27,659 bases of DNA from an uncultured Prevotella sp. (GTDB lineage Bacteria; Bacteroidota; Bacteroidia; Bacteroidales; Bacteroidaceae), in contig CAMTJK010000007.1 in NCBI GenBank assembly GCA_947072805.1, positions 1 to 27,659 on the forward strand, given 5' to 3'. Made by a program: the position numbers and the translations under genes. Positions within the stretch are counted from its first letter, which is position 1. The number at the start of each line of letters is the position of its first letter. Below the pieces are notes generated by a model. It saw only the letters and a program-made list of their open reading frames with translations. It did not search any database and was not told the DNA's origin. Shown here piece after piece: positions 7,243-15,066 of this stretch.

Positions 7243-8771
7243 TTGTCATTTGCTTTTTGTTCCTTTTGATCGGATGCAATAGTAAACTATCTTATAACGA
7301 ATTGAAATTCTCCAAGGATTATTTCGCTGATTTGAGAAGTGATTCAGTTACTTTGAATATAGCTAAAATACGATCTCATATACTGGAATTGTGTGAAAGG
7401 AGGGGAGGCTGTGCCACACAATCTGATCGTTTTATGTATAAATATTACCGCAATAATGGTCCATTATTGTGGATTGACCGTTATGGTATTGACATGAAGG
7501 TCGATACACTATTAAAGTATATTGATGGTGTTGAAGAGATAGGCTTCTCAAAATCAGCCTTTTTTTATAGGGAAATACGTGATGATGTAAATCGTTTCAG
7601 AAATCTTGATTTTAAAGGAGGAAATAATTCCATAAATGAGGTATTTGCTCGTTTGGAATATTACTTAACAAAGTCATATCTACGCTATATTACAGGACAG
7701 CGATTTGGTTTTGTTAATCCCCAAATCATATTCAATAAAATAGATTCGGCGGAGCATTCGACTCCGCAGAGACCATTATATCGTCGTCTTTTTGATATCA
7801 ATACAGAACGACCGGATAGTAATTTTTTCTCACAGGCAATAAGGATTGTTTCACAGAGAGACTATTATACTTTCTTTCATGAAGTTCAGCCACGCGACAG
7901 CTTATATTTTAGATTAAAGAACGAACTACAAAAGTCTTTATCTGAAGATTATCGTATAAAACTTATATGCAATTTGGAACGTAGCAGATGGCGTGAGGAA
8001 GAGTACCCCTCAATGGGGAAGAAATATATTATAGTGAATATTCCTTCGTTCCATCTTTATGCTTATGGTGGAGATACATTGCTGTATATGAGGATTGGTT
8101 GTGGTTCTTATAAGACCAAAACTCCCTTGCTGACGAGCGCCATAGAGAGAATGGATGTAAATCCTGTATGGAATATTCCTATGAGTATTATTAAGAATGA
8201 GGTTTCGCAACATGCAGGTGATACGAGCTATTTTGCCAGAAATAAATATTATATTGTGAGACGTGAAAATGGTGAACGTGTTCCAGTAACAGAGGTAAGT
8301 CCTGCGATGTTACGAAGTGGTGAGTATAGGGTATCCCAGGAAAGTGGAGATGGTAATTCTTTGGGAAGAATAATTTTCCGTTTTGCAAACGATTTCTCGG
8401 TTTTTTTACATGATACTTCAAACAGGAATGTATTTGCGAGAACAAATAGAGGCGTTTCTCATGGCTGTGTAAGAGTTCAACGCCCTTTTGACCTTGCACT
8501 TTATTTACTTGACGATCCGGATGAATGGCTTGTAGATAGGCTAAGAATATCAATGGATATTATGCCACAAACTAAAAGAGGTATAGAATATATCAGAACA
8601 CAGGAGAATAATAGAAAACTTATCAACAGTATCTCTGTGAATCCGCACGTACCTTTGTTTATAACTTACTTCACTATTTATCCGGATAACAAAGGTCAAC
8701 TAACTTCTTATCCGGATGTATATGGATATGATGAGGTAATTCATCAAAATATTAAACTATTTATGAATTAA
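7191..8771 (+). CDS. L,D-transpeptidase family lipoprotein
   Basis: L,D-transpeptidases make 3-3 cross-links in peptidoglycan or attach proteins to it. The C-terminal YkuD domain (about 275-440) carries H407, then the catalytic SHGCVR motif with H424 and C426. Residues 50-250 look like the scaffold domain of YcbB-type enzymes (YYRNNGPLLWIDRYGID near 85). The N-terminus is a lipoprotein signal: basic residues, hydrophobic core, lipobox LLIGC with Cys29. The start is unusual: no ATG or GTG lies between the in-frame stop at 7185 and the lipobox, so TTG at 7191 is the likely start, with ATT at 7242 overlapping the upstream TGA as a less likely alternative. Translation is probably coupled to the small gene before it. 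A sigma factor gene follows after 15 bp. Confidence 0.9.
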   Translation: MLHIKSWKSCKEVCCSLIVICFLFLLIGCNSKLSYNELKFSKDYFADLRSDSVTLNIAKIRSHILELCERRGGCATQSDRFMYKYYRNNGPLLWIDRYGIDMKVDTLLKYIDGVEEIGFSKSAFFYREIRDDVNRFRNLDFKGGNNSINEVFARLEYYLTKSYLRYITGQRFGFVNPQIIFNKIDSAEHSTPQRPLYRRLFDINTERPDSNFFSQAIRIVSQRDYYTFFHEVQPRDSLYFRLKNELQKSLSEDYRIKLICNLERSRWREEEYPSMGKKYIIVNIPSFHLYAYGGDTLLYMRIGCGSYKTKTPLLTSAIERMDVNPVWNIPMSIIKNEVSQHAGDTSYFARNKYYIVRRENGERVPVTEVSPAMLRSGEYRVSQESGDGNSLGRIIFRFANDFSVFLHDTSNRNVFARTNRGVSHGCVRVQRPFDLALYLLDDPDEWLVDRLRISMDIMPQTKRGIEYIRTQENNRKLINSISVNPHVPLFITYFTIYPDNKGQLTSYPDVYGYDEVIHQNIKLFMN

Positions 8772-8786
8772 TTCGTCAAACCAGAA

Positions 8787-9338
8787 GTGAAAAAATATGA
8801 CGAGGACGAGATAGCGTCATTACTATCGAAACCGGAAACCCAACGGAAAGCATTCGAGACGGTGGTTCGTCAATTTAGTGAACAACTATATTGGCAAATT
8901 CGTCGTATAGTATTATGCCATGAGGATGCAAACGATGTGTTGCAGAATGTGTTTACTAAAGCATGGACTCGTATGGACACATTTAGAAATGATTCAAAAC
9001 TATCCACTTGGCTTTACAGAATTGCAATAAACGAAAGCTTGGATTTTATGCGCCGCAGAAAGAGCAGCACATCTGTGAGTGTAGATGTAGAGGGAACAGG
9101 CATTGCAAATATGTTGTTGGCTGATAATTATTTCGATGGTGATGAGACTGCTGCCATGCTACAAGAAGCAATAGCTATTCTTCCGGACGTACAACGAACG
9201 GTATTTAATATGCGTTATTTTGATGATATGAAATATAGTGAGATTAGTGAGATATTAAAGACGTCTGAAGGTGCGCTGAAAGCTTCATATCATATTGCTG
9301 TAAAGAAAATCTCCGATTATTTTAAATTACGTGATTAA
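8787..9338 (+). CDS. ECF-type RNA polymerase sigma factor
   Basis: This 183-residue protein has the two domains of ECF sigma factors. Region 2 spans about 25-92, including DVLQNVFTKAWTRMDTF (50-66) and TWLYRIAINESLDFMRRR (74-91), which bind core polymerase and the -10 region. Region 4 spans about 125-180 (LPDVQRTVFNMRYFDDMKY, then a helix-turn-helix around SEISEILKTSEGALKASYH). The start is a GTG at 8787; the first in-frame ATG lies inside region 2. It is followed by a single-pass membrane protein and a periplasmic protein, an arrangement typical of sigma/anti-sigma/sensor sets. It lies 15 bp behind the L,D-transpeptidase gene, so it may be read from the 6876 promoter. Its target promoters cannot be told from this window. 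Confidence 0.92.
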   Translation: MKKYDEDEIASLLSKPETQRKAFETVVRQFSEQLYWQIRRIVLCHEDANDVLQNVFTKAWTRMDTFRNDSKLSTWLYRIAINESLDFMRRRKSSTSVSVDVEGTGIANMLLADNYFDGDETAAMLQEAIAILPDVQRTVFNMRYFDDMKYSEISEILKTSEGALKASYHIAVKKISDYFKLRD

Positions 9339-9380
9339 ACCAACGGGAAATTTAAACGTCAAAATTCAAAAGACTTGATT

Positions 9381-9755
9381 ATGAGGAACGAAGAAGATTA
9401 CATCAGAAATAAAGTAGGGAAAGAGAATCCATATAGGGTGCCTCAAGGCTATTTTGAGAATTTTACTTCTCAAATGATGGACAGATTGCCTGACTGTGAT
9501 GCCAGGGATGTTCTATTGGCTAGCTCACGCAAACGACGCATCAGATTGCTGTGGTATGCTGCAGCAACTACTTGTGTCGCTATTTTTAGTCTCACGGCAT
9601 ATTTTGCAAATATAGATGACCATAAGGATATGATAAGCGACGATGTTATGACTGTGAGTCATGCTAATGTATCATCGATAACCTATGAAGATGAAGTCTT
9701 GGACTATGCAATGTTGGATAATACGGACATATATACATATCTTTCAGGTGAATAA
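9381..9755 (+). CDS. Single-pass membrane protein, putative anti-sigma factor
   Basis: The 124-residue protein has a cytosolic-looking N-terminus (about 1-55) with NPYRVPQGYFENFTSQM (16-32), a phrase I know from Bacteroidetes proteins encoded next to ECF sigma factors, then RKRRIR and one membrane segment (about 56-76), then about 48 extracytoplasmic residues rich in acids and ending in YTYLSGE. By position inside a positive-inside rule the N-terminus faces the cytosol, where it could hold the sigma factor. No zinc-binding anti-sigma (ZAS) motif HxxxCxxC is present, so the anti-sigma role is inferred from order and topology. I chose the ATG at 9381; an in-frame TTG six bases earlier is possible. 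It is 42 bp from the sigma gene and 20 bp from the next gene. Confidence 0.8.
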   Translation: MRNEEDYIRNKVGKENPYRVPQGYFENFTSQMMDRLPDCDARDVLLASSRKRRIRLLWYAAATTCVAIFSLTAYFANIDDHKDMISDDVMTVSHANVSSITYEDEVLDYAMLDNTDIYTYLSGE

Positions 9756-9763
9756 TATAAGCG

Positions 9764-9770
9764 AAAGGAG
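9764..9770 (+). promoter_or_regulatory. Strong Shine-Dalgarno site
   Basis: AAAGGAG lies five bases before the ATG at 9776. Most genes in this window lack such a site, so it stands out and supports high translation of the periplasmic member of the sigma triad. Confidence 0.7.
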
Positions 9771-9775
9771 ATAAT

Positions 9776-10240
9776 ATGAAAAAAATAGTATTGTTTTTGG
9801 GGCTTGTTATGGCTGTGATTTCAATAGCGGCTCAAGACACTAATAAGCAAAAATTCTCTCCGGAAAAATTCCGTGAGGATATGGAACGCTTTATAGTAAA
9901 GGATGCATGCCTTACGCCCACGGAGGCATCAAAGTTCTTTCCTCTGTATAATGAAATGAATAAAAAGCAACGCGTCATTTTCGATCGTATAAGACAGATA
10001 GGAAGGACGAAGCCTACAGATGAGGATGGGTGCAAACAGGCTATTAAGCAACGTGATAAATTGGAATTGGAATTGAAGAAGGTTCAGCAGACATATCACG
10101 AAAAATTCCTGAATGTTATTCCGGCAAGCAAATTATTTGACGTAATAAAAGCGGAGGAAAAATTTCATCGCCGTATGCTTAAGAAGTCCAATGTAGTTCC
10201 ACAGGCAAAAAATGCCAAACAAGATAAAGGTAGGAAATAG
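9776..10240 (+). CDS. Periplasmic LTXXQ/Spy-like protein, putative sensor
   Basis: The 154-residue product starts with a signal peptide (KKIVLFLGLVMAVISIAAQ, cleavage near residue 19-20). The rest is predicted almost entirely helical and highly charged. It contains an LTPTEASKFFPLYNEM segment (about 42-57) and a second related segment (YHEKFLNVIPASKLFDVIKA, about 102-121), the layout of Spy/CpxP/CnrX-type LTXXQ proteins, which form helical hairpins and act as periplasmic chaperones or metal sensors. The C-terminus is Lys-rich. It is the third gene of the sigma triad and ends at a terminator. By analogy with CnrYXH it might sense envelope stress or metals and signal through the membrane protein; that is inference. 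No Cys or His cluster for metal binding is evident. Confidence 0.8.
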   Translation: MKKIVLFLGLVMAVISIAAQDTNKQKFSPEKFREDMERFIVKDACLTPTEASKFFPLYNEMNKKQRVIFDRIRQIGRTKPTDEDGCKQAIKQRDKLELELKKVQQTYHEKFLNVIPASKLFDVIKAEEKFHRRMLKKSNVVPQAKNAKQDKGRK

Positions 10241-10268
10241 CGTAATCATTGCATTTTATATACAGGCT

Positions 10269-10314
10269 AATGTCGGATTAGGTTTATACAGAAAACTTAA
10301 TCCGGCATTCTTTA
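10269..10314 (+). terminator. Hairpin terminator after the sigma triad
   Basis: Bases 10269-10280 pair with 10298-10309 (12 bp, one G-U wobble) around a 17-nt loop, followed by CTTTATAA. The U tract is short, so efficiency is uncertain. The 3' arm AATCCGGCATTCT is shared with the 91-bp repeat. Confidence 0.55.
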
Positions 10315-10455
10315 TAAGAACATGATATTAATAGCAATGTTGGCATGCTGCAATCCTGTTTATATTATTCTCTAAATTCTTATAATCATGTTAATGGTAT
10401 GTAATGTGCCTTATACCAGGTTGTAAACGCAACAGGCAAGAAAGACGTGCTTTTA

Positions 10456-10487
10456 TTTGCATTTACCAAAATAAGTACTTAATTTTG
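10456..10487 (+). promoter_or_regulatory. Promoter giving a near-leaderless transcript
   Basis: TTTG at 10456-10459, a 20-bp spacer, and TAATTTTG at 10480-10487 fit the Bacteroidetes promoter. The ATG of the DMP19-like gene is at 10494, only six bases after the box, so the expected leader is about 0-4 nt. The rest of the gap 10315-10455 shows nothing convincing. Confidence 0.65.
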
Positions 10488-10493
10488 CAAACT

Positions 10494-11009
10494 ATGAAAC
10501 AGGTGATAGTTAGAGATTCGGAACTAAGAAAGGTAGCAGAAAAGGATATGGATGATTTTCTGCAGGTTTTTATAAATAGGATAAAAGGTTCAATAGGTGG
10601 GGAAATAACGACAGAGTCAATGTCTGAACTCAATTCAGATCAAATAACCCTTCTTGCTTATGATTTGTTGAGAACGGAAGTCATGGATGGAGGCTTTGTA
10701 CAATTGATATATAATGGTTATGGTGGATTTATTTTCCTGAATCCGTTTGCAAAGGCGTTGAAGTATTGGGGTATGAGAGACCTGTCCAAATTGATTTATG
10801 AAGCACATACATTATATAATAAATATCGTGAGATGATTGAACGCGATTGCTCAGATGATGAGTTCATGGCGTTGTTTGAAAAATGTCCAGAATTCGATGA
10901 CTTGGATGATATCTTTGTAGAAAACGAGGAGTTTTATACCGAACAAGTAGCATCTTATGTAGATCAGCATATAGACAAATTTGTCACTGTCGAATATGAT
11001 GACATGTAA
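10494..11009 (+). CDS. DMP19 family (DUF4375) acidic protein
   Basis: The protein matches the DMP19/DUF4375 family; DMP19 of Neisseria is a DNA-mimic that binds and displaces a transcription factor. The family pattern is visible in EVMDGGFVQLIYNGYGGF (about 62-79), then ALKYWGMRDLSKLIYEA and an acidic C-terminal half. The last 54 residues hold 20 Asp/Glu against 3 Lys/Arg, as expected for a DNA mimic. There is no signal peptide, so it is cytosolic. I chose the ATG at 10494 (171 residues) over an upstream in-frame start at 10404, because a promoter lies between the two and residues before 10494 look unlike the family. smpB follows after 63 bp. Its partner cannot be named; many family members are uncharacterised. 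Confidence 0.82.
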   Translation: MKQVIVRDSELRKVAEKDMDDFLQVFINRIKGSIGGEITTESMSELNSDQITLLAYDLLRTEVMDGGFVQLIYNGYGGFIFLNPFAKALKYWGMRDLSKLIYEAHTLYNKYREMIERDCSDDEFMALFEKCPEFDDLDDIFVENEEFYTEQVASYVDQHIDKFVTVEYDDM

Positions 11010-11072
11010 GATACATGGTTGGATTAAGAATGATATAATATATTGTGTGTGAATCCATAAATCAGTATAGAG

Positions 11073-11552
11073 ATGAATAAAGAGGAAGAACTTATTAGAA
11101 AAAAAAGTCCTGTTAATATAAGAAACAAGAAAGCTTCTTTTGAATATTTTTTCATAGAAACATATACTGCTGGTATCGTTCTTACAGGAACGGAAATAAA
11201 GTCAATAAGACAGGGGAAAGCTAGTCTTGTTGATACATTTTGTTTCATAAACAACAGTGAAATATGGGTAAAAAACATGAGTATCAGTCCTTATTTTTAT
11301 GGTTCTTATAATAATCATGAAATGAAAAGGGACCGTAAACTTTTGCTAAATCATAAAGAAATAATGAAATTGCACAGTGCAACGAAGCAAACAGGTTATA
11401 CCATAATCCCTCTTCTTGTATTTATAGATCAGAATGGTAGGGCAAAGATGGATATTGCTCTGTGTAAGGGTAAAAAAGAATTCGATAAACGCCAAACACT
11501 AAAGGATAAAGAAGACCGCAGAGAAATGGAAAGGGCCGTAAAACACTATTGA
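11073..11552 (+). CDS. smpB: SsrA-binding protein SmpB
   Basis: SmpB binds tmRNA and brings it to stalled ribosomes for trans-translation. The 159-residue length is typical. Family landmarks are NIRNKKASFEYFFIETYTAG (15-34), LTGTEIKSIRQGKASLVD (37-54), the WVKNM motif at 65-69, NNHEMKRDRKLLLNHKEI (80-97) and the Lys-rich tail KGKKEFDKRQTLKDKEDRRE (from about 132) that enters the mRNA channel. It is cytosolic. There is no ssrA (tmRNA) gene recognised nearby. No clear promoter box was found in the 63 bp before it, so it may share the transcript of the DMP19-like gene; metH follows after 58 bp. Confidence 0.95.
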   Translation: MNKEEELIRKKSPVNIRNKKASFEYFFIETYTAGIVLTGTEIKSIRQGKASLVDTFCFINNSEIWVKNMSISPYFYGSYNNHEMKRDRKLLLNHKEIMKLHSATKQTGYTIIPLLVFIDQNGRAKMDIALCKGKKEFDKRQTLKDKEDRREMERAVKHY

Positions 11553-11610
11553 ATATTACAAATTAGTGCATGGCTGTGGTTTGCAGTAATAAATAATACA
11601 CGTATAGATA

Positions 11611-14400
11611 ATGTCAGAAAAGAAGAACATTGATAATGTTTATAATAAGATAGAAGCAGCAATAAATGAGCGAATTCTTGTTCTCGATGGTGCTATGGGA
11701 ACAATGATTCAGCAGTACGGATTGACAGAGGATGATTTCAGAGGTGGGCGTTTCTCTCATGTGGAGGGCGTATTAAAAGGAAATAATGACTTACTGAACC
11801 TTACACACCCGGAAATAATAGAAGATATACATTGCAAATATCTTGAAGCCGGAGCCGATATCATTACAACAAATACTTTTAGTAGCCAGCGGGTTTCTGA
11901 AGCAGATTATCATCTTGAATCTTTCAGTCGTGAAATGGCCTTTGAAGGAGCAAAAATAGCAAGAAGAGTGGCTGATGCTTTTTTTACAAGCGAACATCCG
12001 CGATTTGTAGCAGGTTCCATTGGTCCTACAAACAAGGCGTGTTCCATGAGTCCTGATGTCAGTGATCCTGCAGCACGAGCTCTTACATATGATGAGTTAT
12101 ATTCTGCTTATATTGAACAGATAGATGCGTTAATAGAAGGTGGTGTTGATATGCTGTTGATAGAAACAATATTTGATACGCTCAACTCTAAGGTAGCCAT
12201 TGATGCAGCAGTTAATGTTATGCAGGACAGAGGTGTTAAGCTGCCGATTATGTTGTCTGTTACAGTAAGTGACCTTGCTGGTAGAACACTTAGTGGTCAG
12301 ACACTTGACGCTTTTCTGGCAAGTATCAGTTCATATCCAATTTTTTCTGTTGGCTTGAATTGTTCTTTTGGTGCCCGGCAGATGAAAACGTACCTTAAGC
12401 AACTCTCATCACGTGCTCCATATTATATCAGTGCTTATCCTAATGCTGGACTTCCTAATAGTCTTGGACTGTATGATGAGACACCGGAAACCATGGCCCC
12501 TCAGATCGCAGAGTTTATAAATGAAGGACTTGTAAATATCATAGGGGGATGTTGCGGCACAACGGAAAAATTCATACGGGAATATGTACCGTTGGTAAAA
12601 GAGAAAAAGCCTCATAAGCCAGCAAAAAAAACTGACTATATGCAGCTAAGCGGTCTTGATATTCTTGAAGTAACTCCAGAAATACATTTTGTAAACGTAG
12701 GGGAAAGATGTAATGTGGCAGGTTCAAGAAAATTTCTCAGACTTATAAAAGAAAAGAAGTATGACGAGGCTATAAGTATTGCCCGTAAGCAGGTAACCGA
12801 TGGTGCAATGGTGATAGACGTAAATATGGACGATGGATTGTTAGATTCAGAAAAGGAGATGACAACATTCTTGAATATGATATCATCAGAACCTGATATT
12901 GCCAGAGTTCCGATAATGATTGACTCCTCTAAATGGGAAGTCATAAGGTCTGGACTGAAATGTGTGCAGGGCAAAAGCATAGTAAATTCCATATCATTAA
13001 AAGAAGGTGAGGCTATATTTATAGAGCATGCAAAGGATATTTTACGTTATGGAGCAGCTGTCGTAGTGATGTGTTTTGATGAAAAAGGACAGGCAACTAC
13101 TTTTGAAAGACGTATAGAAATAGCTTCGAGAGCTTATGCCATATTGACAGAGAAGGTTGGGATGAATCCCCATGATATTATTTTCGATCCTAATATATTG
13201 GCTATTGCAACTGGTATTGAAGAACACAATAATTATGCTGTGGATTTCATAAAAGCCACAGAATGGATACGAAATAATTTACCTGGAGCTCACGTTAGTG
13301 GAGGCGTGAGTAATCTGTCCTTTTCTTTTAGAGGAAACAATTATATCCGTGAGGCAATGCATGCTGTTTTTCTTTACCATGCAACACAGAAAGGAATGGA
13401 TTTTGGTATTGTAAATCCAACATCCAAAGTTATTTATGGTGAGATACCTGAAGAAGAGCTTGAAGCAATAGAAGATGTTGTACTAAATAGGCGAAAAGAT
13501 GCATCAGAACATCTGATCGACATGGTTGCACGTCTTAGAGAAAAAGAAGAACAGAATTCGGAAAATGTGAAAAGTGATACGTCGTCTGCTTTCAACAATA
13601 GGGTGGCATGGCAAAAAAATACAGTAGAGGAAAGACTTGCTCTATCCTTGATACGTGGCTTCAGTGACTACCTTAAGGATGACATAAAAGAGGCATTAGC
13701 TAAGTATCCTACAGCAGTAAGTATCATCGAAGGTCCGTTGATGAATGGCATGAATAGGGTAGGAGAATTATTCGGGTGTGGTAAGATGTTTTTGCCGCAG
13801 GTTGTTAAAACGGCACGTACTATGAAGCAGGCTGTATCCATACTCCAACCATATATTGAGGCAGAAAGGAAGAATGATAGAGCCAAGGCGGGAAAAGTAC
13901 TTCTTGCAACAGTAAAAGGAGATGTTCACGATATTGGGAAAAATATTGTGAACGTCATTATGGCATGCAACAATTACGAGGTTATAGATATGGGCGTAAT
14001 GGTGCCAGCCGAACAGATTGTCAGAAAGGCTGTGGAAGAGAAAGTAGATATTATCGGTTTGAGTGGATTGATAACCCCAAGTCTTGAAGAAATGGTAAAT
14101 GTTGCAAATGAGATGTCGAGAGCAGGACTTGATATTCCTATTATGATTGGTGGAGCAACAACAAGTGAACTACATGTTGCATTAAAGGTTGCACCAGTTT
14201 ATGGAGGACCTGTTGTATGGATGAAGGATGCGTCACAAAATGCTTTGGTTGCAGCAAGGCTACTAAATAAGGATGAGGTGGTGAAGTTTGAGCAAGAACT
14301 TGCTGATAAATACAAACAACTACGTGATAACTATAAACGGAAACAGAACGAGTTGCTATCTATTGATGTAGCTCGTAATAACAAATGTAAATTGTGGTAA
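11611..14400 (+). CDS. metH: Cobalamin-dependent methionine synthase lacking the reactivation domain
   Basis: MetH moves a methyl group from 5-methyltetrahydrofolate to homocysteine through methylcobalamin. The 929 residues hold a homocysteine domain (about 15-335) with zinc ligands C251, C314 and C315, a pterin domain (about 350-620, FVNVGERCNVAGSRKF), a cobalamin cap (about 655-745) and the cobalamin domain (about 760-890) with DVHDIG at 771-776 and H773 as cobalt ligand. The E. coli protein has about 1227 residues; the C-terminal AdoMet-binding reactivation domain is absent. The stop follows the linker that usually leads into that domain, and no separate ORF for it lies next door. No frameshift is apparent. 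The 58-bp leader has no room for a cobalamin riboswitch. Confidence 0.95.
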   Translation: MSEKKNIDNVYNKIEAAINERILVLDGAMGTMIQQYGLTEDDFRGGRFSHVEGVLKGNNDLLNLTHPEIIEDIHCKYLEAGADIITTNTFSSQRVSEADYHLESFSREMAFEGAKIARRVADAFFTSEHPRFVAGSIGPTNKACSMSPDVSDPAARALTYDELYSAYIEQIDALIEGGVDMLLIETIFDTLNSKVAIDAAVNVMQDRGVKLPIMLSVTVSDLAGRTLSGQTLDAFLASISSYPIFSVGLNCSFGARQMKTYLKQLSSRAPYYISAYPNAGLPNSLGLYDETPETMAPQIAEFINEGLVNIIGGCCGTTEKFIREYVPLVKEKKPHKPAKKTDYMQLSGLDILEVTPEIHFVNVGERCNVAGSRKFLRLIKEKKYDEAISIARKQVTDGAMVIDVNMDDGLLDSEKEMTTFLNMISSEPDIARVPIMIDSSKWEVIRSGLKCVQGKSIVNSISLKEGEAIFIEHAKDILRYGAAVVVMCFDEKGQATTFERRIEIASRAYAILTEKVGMNPHDIIFDPNILAIATGIEEHNNYAVDFIKATEWIRNNLPGAHVSGGVSNLSFSFRGNNYIREAMHAVFLYHATQKGMDFGIVNPTSKVIYGEIPEEELEAIEDVVLNRRKDASEHLIDMVARLREKEEQNSENVKSDTSSAFNNRVAWQKNTVEERLALSLIRGFSDYLKDDIKEALAKYPTAVSIIEGPLMNGMNRVGELFGCGKMFLPQVVKTARTMKQAVSILQPYIEAERKNDRAKAGKVLLATVKGDVHDIGKNIVNVIMACNNYEVIDMGVMVPAEQIVRKAVEEKVDIIGLSGLITPSLEEMVNVANEMSRAGLDIPIMIGGATTSELHVALKVAPVYGGPVVWMKDASQNALVAARLLNKDEVVKFEQELADKYKQLRDNYKRKQNELLSIDVARNNKCKLW

Positions 14401-14442
14401 TGTTTTACTGCTATTGTATTATTATATATTGAGACATCAGAT

Positions 14443-15066
14443 ATGATAAAGACAATTTTATTCGACCTTGGTGGTGTAATTATAACTCTTGACCAGGCTG
14501 AAGCCATAAGACGATTCAGGGAGATTGGTCTGTCGGATGCAGAGCAACGATTGAATGCATATACCCAATCTGGAATATTTGGAGATCTTGAGATGGGATT
14601 AATCGATGCAGAGGAATTTCGCTCTCGATTAAGTGCATTGATGGGTAATGAGGTAACGTATGAGCAATGTCTTTATGCATGGAAAGGATATGTAGGTGAT
14701 GTTCCTATGAGGAATCTTCTGACATTAAGGAAATTAAGGACTGAAGGCTTTCGTATTGTATTGCTCTCTAATACAAATCCCTATATGATGAGTTGGGCAT
14801 TAAGCAGTGAATTTGATGGTAAAGGGCAAGCTTTGGATTATTATATAGATGATGCATATTTAAGTTATAAATGTAGAATGATGAAACCGGATGAATGCTT
14901 TTTCAGATATGTAATTGAGAAAGAGGGTGTATCACCGGATAATTTACTGTTTGTTGACGACGGACTGCGTAATGTAGAAAACGCTGCAAGTCTTGGAATA
15001 AAAACATTTCAACCAGAGAACGGTAGTGATTGGACCAATGAAATATATAAATATCTTAACCAATGA
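14443..15066 (+). CDS. HAD-family hydrolase
   Basis: The 207-residue cytosolic protein has the HAD motifs in order: FDLGGV with nucleophile D8 (motif I; the second acid is G10, as in YihX-type enzymes), LLSNTN with S109 (motif II), K148 in MMKPD (motif III) and FVDDG with D172 and D173 (motif IV). A helical cap lies between motifs I and II (about 16-85). This places it in the HAD-IA group, most like YihX-type sugar-phosphate phosphatases; the true substrate cannot be read from sequence. It overlaps the next gene by four bases (ATGA at 15063-15066), which implies coupled translation with the GHL10 protein. It lies 42 bp after metH. Confidence 0.88.
   Translation: MIKTILFDLGGVIITLDQAEAIRRFREIGLSDAEQRLNAYTQSGIFGDLEMGLIDAEEFRSRLSALMGNEVTYEQCLYAWKGYVGDVPMRNLLTLRKLRTEGFRIVLLSNTNPYMMSWALSSEFDGKGQALDYYIDDAYLSYKCRMMKPDECFFRYVIEKEGVSPDNLLFVDDGLRNVENAASLGIKTFQPENGSDWTNEIYKYLNQ

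Noticed and set aside
10404..10493. Upstream in-frame start adding 30 residues to the DMP19-like protein
   Set aside because: A full promoter lies between this start and the ATG at 10494, and the added residues do not look like the family.
11553..11610. Possible cobalamin riboswitch before metH
   Set aside because: The gap is only 58 bp and has no B12-box-like sequence, far too short for that aptamer.
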